NCBI RefSeq assembly: GCF_001540865.1 | Contig: NC_033645.1 | Span: 2,722,773-2,786,772, forward strand | Reading direction: 5' to 3' | Length of the DNA stretch: 64,000 nucleotides | Origin: Ananas comosus | Lineage: Eukaryota > Streptophyta > Magnoliopsida > Poales > Bromeliaceae | Shown here: positions 60,541-64,000 of the stretch, piece after piece | Numbering within the stretch: position 1 is the stretch's first letter | How the letters are laid out: every line of letters begins with the position of its first letter | Position numbers and translations under genes: made by a program | Notes under the pieces: generated by a model | What the model was told of the DNA's origin: nothing | The model's input: only the letters and a program-made list of their open reading frames with translations | Databases searched by the model: none

Positions 60541-62380
60541 CTTGATGGGCTACACTTTTCATTACTTTTAGTCACGCAATGGATCACCTTACTTTCACCT
60601 CATCATCTCGAGTTCCATACTCGTTTTGTGATCCCATTGAAAGGAATAATCAAAGGACAAAAGGAGATAAAACACCAACCAAACTCCAATTCCAATGCAT
60701 GAAAGTGTGACTTGTTTGCTGTAGTGATTAGTTGGCCCCCTCTTTGCTATTGTTTAGGTTATTGATCACCCTTGTTTAACTTGTGATCTAATTATAAGCA
60801 TTTTGTCACACTACAGGCCCCCCAATATATTTGGTTGAGTTGGCAAATGAATAAGTTTGTTTGGCTTATTGCTTTTGATGTCAGTTTGGCTCAATTTTTA
60901 CTTCTGCTTTCGACGATAGTCGTATAACAAGTCATCTTTGTTGCAACAACTTCCGATATATTTGTTTTCTAAAAGCATTGTTAGATAGTCTATATTCAAC
61001 AATACAATATCCTACAGCAAGACGAAACTGGGACTTAATAAACTTTGTAGAGCCGCTTAGAGGCGCCCGACATATGGCCCTACTGATGATAATGCACCCT
61101 AACTCTATTAGCTAGGCTGCCTAATTCTGTACTTGATCGTCGCATTCGAACTAACCCTTGGCGTCTTTAAGAACTAATACATAACCTAATGTGTTGCATT
61201 TTATATTAATAGCTGCTCTTATCCTTGTGATTATCGCTTAGCAATAGCAGATAACAACACTAATTTCCAGAGAAACAGGAAAAGCAACCATTGTGAGAAA
61301 AACAAATTTGAAAACTATAACTCGGACTATTTCAAGTAGCAAACCAACATCACTTTGTTTAGAAAAGGTGTTGCAACATCAGATGGCTACAGTTTATAAA
61401 GGAGAAAAAGAAACTCATGAGAGAGGAGGAATACCCTACCCTCCCCCCCTTCTGTGTTTCCATAATAAGCCTTGTAGGTGCCACTCTCTCTCCTTTCTAT
61501 GTGAATGGCCCCTGCGAATGGGTCGTGACTTTTCTACAGCTTCGAGCATGGTAGTACAAAAAGATTGTACGTAAAAGGACTTTCACGGTGAGTGCATTTC
61601 AAACGTCGACCGACATTCGAGAAGTCAGGATTGAATACAGATACTATCTGAGAAGTCAGAGATTTGAATCCTGCATTACAAATGTACGCACAAAGATTTA
61701 ATTCTCAGACAATCAACTATTCTAAACAGTGATTACTTCTGAAATGTTTAATTGATTATTGCTAGTTGGAGCAAAACGTAAGGCCCACGTGTCACGAGTC
61801 ACGACCGATCGCAAGCCACGTGGGCCACCACGGACGGTCGGCGTGAATCAGCTCGTGCCGCGTGGACGACAAAGGAGGGCCCACCGAAATGCTAGTCCGA
61901 GTAAGCATTTCGTCGTTTGGGGCTTTTGGGGGAGGCCCAGCTCTGTGTTTGGGACCAAACCAAACCAAGTGGGGGTGGTAAGGTGGTTGGGTTGGAAAGG
62001 GAGGAGACAACCCATACTACACTACACCCAAAAAGCAATGTTAAAGGTTATGGAGCTGCATTAAACTATTAATTGAGTTTATGATTTATGTATTATTATC
62101 TCAATCATTAACTTGCTAAATTATAATTTATGCAGCTAACATCTAAATTGACTAATCCTCGTGTAAAAGTGTGTACTAAAGTAAGGAATTATTAAAAATT
62201 TCAAGAACCAAAAAGAACCAAAGAGTTGGACTTAAACATAAAATCACACAGTAATTGCACAATTTACAATTTGGCCCATTAAACATATTTTTGGGCCTTG
62301 AACTCTGGGTACTAGGCCAAGAGGATCATAGGCCCAATGACCATTTATTTCAAGAGGGGCATTTTCGTCAATTCGATCTA
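60541..62380. other. Intergenic between the LOB and cyclophilin genes
   Basis: No supported coding region. Two G-box cores (CACGTG) at about 61787-61792 and 61818-61823 form an inverted pair: GGCCCACGTG and CCACGTGGGCC. The plus-strand frame at 61293-61574 has no recognised domain. Confidence 0.4.
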
Positions 62381-62499
62381 AAACCCTAGCCCCAAATATG
62401 CAGCTATAAAGCTTCCCTGTTCTTAAAACCCTAACGCCTAAACCCTCTCCGAGCTCCGTTTCCCTTCTCTTCCCTACACTTCTCTTATCGATCGACAAG
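62265..62499 (+). promoter_or_regulatory. Cyclophilin core promoter and 5' UTR exon
   Basis: Site-II-like words (TTGGCCCATT at about 62271, TGGGCC at about 62293, AGGCCCAATG at about 62330) are followed by telo-boxes AAACCCTA (about 62381 and 62426) and a TATAAAG at about 62405. The untranslated exon ends with AAG at 62499 before a GTGTGT donor. Site II plus telo-box is the known design of promoters of translation and growth genes in plants. Confidence 0.6.
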
Positions 62500-63130
62500 G
62501 TGTGTGTGTGTGTGTGTTTTTTTTTTTTTTGTTGAGATGCACTTAATCTGTATAATTTTTTCATTTATTTTATTTTTTTAGTCCGATGTTTAATTAGAAA
62601 AAGCGTTAGAAAATAGGCACATATCGAAGGCTTGGGAGGAGAAAAAAAATTAAACACTCCTTGAGCTCAAAAATTGTGCAAAATTGTAATCGTCTCTGCA
62701 TCAAATGAGCTCCCGCAATATATAATTGCGGAGATCATTCTAGGATGACGGAAATTTTTTAATACACCAAATTATCACCTTTTTTTTTCCCTGAATTTGG
62801 TCATTTCCCTCGGAAAAATTCTAACAAAAATCTGATCTTTCTACAAAAATTTATGCATCTGGGTAGATGGGTTTGTTCCAAAATCATAAACTTTGTTGTA
62901 TAATTGCCTTTTTTTTTAATTCTTTTTACTCTACCTAATTTGTTCATCCGGGTACATTGGTCAAAAATAAATAAATTTGCTTATGATTCCTTTTTTTTTT
63001 GGTATTTTGTTTCACCAAAAGTAAATAAATGGGTTTCTTCAGAAACTGGTAAATTCATTGTATAATTGCTCACCGCTGCAATCTTATATTGTACCAAACT
63101 AGTTCATCTGGCTAAATGGCTTGTTCAAAA

Positions 63131-63350
63131 ATCATTAAATTTGTTGTATAATGTCTTATATTTATTTCTACTTTTCATTGAACAGGGCTTCATTAGGTCT
63201 AGAAATAAAAAATGGCAAACCCTAGGTTTTTCTTCGACCAAAAATTATTAAATTTGTTGTATAATGTCTTATATTTATTTCTACTTTTCATTGAACAGGG
63301 CTTCATTAGGTCCAGAAATAATGGCAAACCCTAGGGTTTTCTTCGACATA
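63131..63350 (+). repeat. Tandem duplication of about 112 bp across the acceptor and start codon
   Basis: The block TTGTTGTATAATGTCTTATA to the phrase coding ANPRFFFD at 63139-63238 is repeated at 63253-63349. Both copies carry the polypyrimidine/AACAG acceptor, the leader GGCTTCATTAGGTC and an ATGGCAAACCCTAGG start. The left copy has small indels that break the reading frame; the right copy is the functional one. Confidence 0.9.
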
Positions 63351-63842
63351 CTGATTGGAAAGGCGAAAGCCGGGCGCGTAATAATGGAGCTGTTCGCCGA
63401 TGCGGCCCCGAAGACCGCTGAGAACTTCCGATGTCTGTGCACCGGAGAGAAGGGGCTCGGCATCTCGGGCAAGCCACTTCACTACAAGGGCTCGACGTTC
63501 CACCGCATAATCCCCAATTTCATGTGCCAGGGCGGGGACTTCACCCGTGGCAACGGCACGGGCGGCGAGTCCATCTACGGCCTCAAGTTTGCGGACGAGA
63601 ACTTTGTGAAGAAGCACACTGGGCCCGGCGTGCTCTCGATGGCCAATGCCGGCCCGAACACGAATGGCTCGCAGTTCTTTATTTGCACCGCAAAGACAGC
63701 GTGGCTCGATGGGAGGCATGTGGTGTTCGGGAAGGTTGTGGATGGGTACAGCATCGTGGAGGCGATGGAGAAGGTCGGGTCGCAGAGCGGGAGGCCGTTG
63801 GAGACCGTTGTGATTGAAGATTGTGGGCAGCTCGAGGAGTGA
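63321..63842 (+). CDS. Cytosolic cyclophilin (peptidyl-prolyl cis-trans isomerase)
   Basis: Single coding exon, 173 codons plus stop, following a leader intron (62500-63298). It is the one-domain cyclophilin A type with the plant-specific insertion [11 protein letters not shown]. Catalytic and cyclosporin-site residues are present: [15 protein letters not shown] (Arg, Phe, Met, Gln), [12 protein letters not shown] and the tryptophan in [14 protein letters not shown] chose the ATG at 63321 because [10 protein letters not shown] matches the family start; an open frame extends upstream through the duplicated leader but is not conserved. It folds proline-containing proteins in the cytosol. Downstream sequence to 63960 is 3' UTR. 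No defect seen. Confidence 0.95.
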   Translation: MANPRVFFDILIGKAKAGRVIMELFADAAPKTAENFRCLCTGEKGLGISGKPLHYKGSTFHRIIPNFMCQGGDFTRGNGTGGESIYGLKFADENFVKKHTGPGVLSMANAGPNTNGSQFFICTAKTAWLDGRHVVFGKVVDGYSIVEAMEKVGSQSGRPLETVVIEDCGQLEE

Positions 63843-64000
63843 GTGAATGTGAAATGTTAAGCTGATGGTCTCTTCTGCTAGTTCAGAGTAATAAGATTTG
63901 TATAATGAGATGTTCTTGTGGCTTAAAAATGAAGTATATTTATGTATTCCCATGAAAGCAGTTGTTTTAATGCATCAGCATTGGGTCCCTGCTATCTCTT

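Noticed and set aside
63264..63320. The upstream ATG at 63264 as the cyclophilin start
   Set aside because: It lies in the duplicated intron/leader sequence, upstream of the acceptor at 63298, and the added residues are not found in cyclophilins.

Overview
This is a stretch of plant nuclear genome, very probably from a monocot. It has GT-AG introns throughout and many genes resembling their grass counterparts (a crown-root LOB gene starting [13 protein letters not shown], a puromycin-sensitive aminopeptidase very close to the rice protein). It also carries plant L1-type LINEs, a tRNA-derived SINE family and many MITEs. Four single-base Ns (17525, 43401, 50700, 58726) mark contig joins, so the window is at least five contigs in a row. 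The species cannot be fixed from the sequence alone.

The most important observation concerns about 52438-58725 (6.3 kb). This block is written backwards without being complemented (mirror image), so no conventional six-frame translation can read it. Read as the plain complement, left to right, it holds an intact three-exon COI1 jasmonate-receptor gene of 589 codons. Read as the plain reverse, right to left, it holds a complete three-exon MEE59-like gene of 161 codons and the second half of a LINE whose first half lies in normal orientation at 50701-52437. The reverse transcriptase frame continues across the seam, so the error is an in-place string reversal inside one contig. No biological process is known to make such DNA, and I treat it as an assembly or file artefact that hides real genes.

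Layout. 1-11500: a 33-coding-exon M1 aminopeptidase gene on the minus strand, with 5-nt and 12-nt microexons. 12031-13002: a Tourist-like MITE. 13599-17738: a MATE/DTX transporter on the minus strand, broken near its 5' end by the N at 17525. 17.9-25.1 kb: transposon debris (LINE 3' ends, SINEs, MITEs). 25151-28021: a calmodulin-binding-type receptor-like cytoplasmic kinase on the plus strand. 28.0-38.5 kb: gene-poor, with a cluster of fold-back MITEs sitting in (TA)n tracts at 30.9-33.4 kb. 38601-39514: an AT-hook AHL gene on the minus strand with a frameshift. 40.9-43.4 kb: LINE ORF1. 43402-50699: a contig carrying a BET1-like SNARE gene on the minus strand. 50701-52437: LINE ORF2, then the mirrored block. 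58727-58953: a truncated 5' gene end on the minus strand. 59561-60401: a CRL1/LBD29-type LOB gene on the minus strand. 62.4-63.9 kb: a cytosolic cyclophilin gene on the plus strand.

The genes form no operon or pathway cluster; each is an ordinary plant transcription unit. The themes that link regions are the shared 3' tail of the LINE and SINE families, the two LINE halves on either side of contig 43402-50699, and the number of genes damaged at or near contig joins (MATE, LINE, the 58.7-kb gene).
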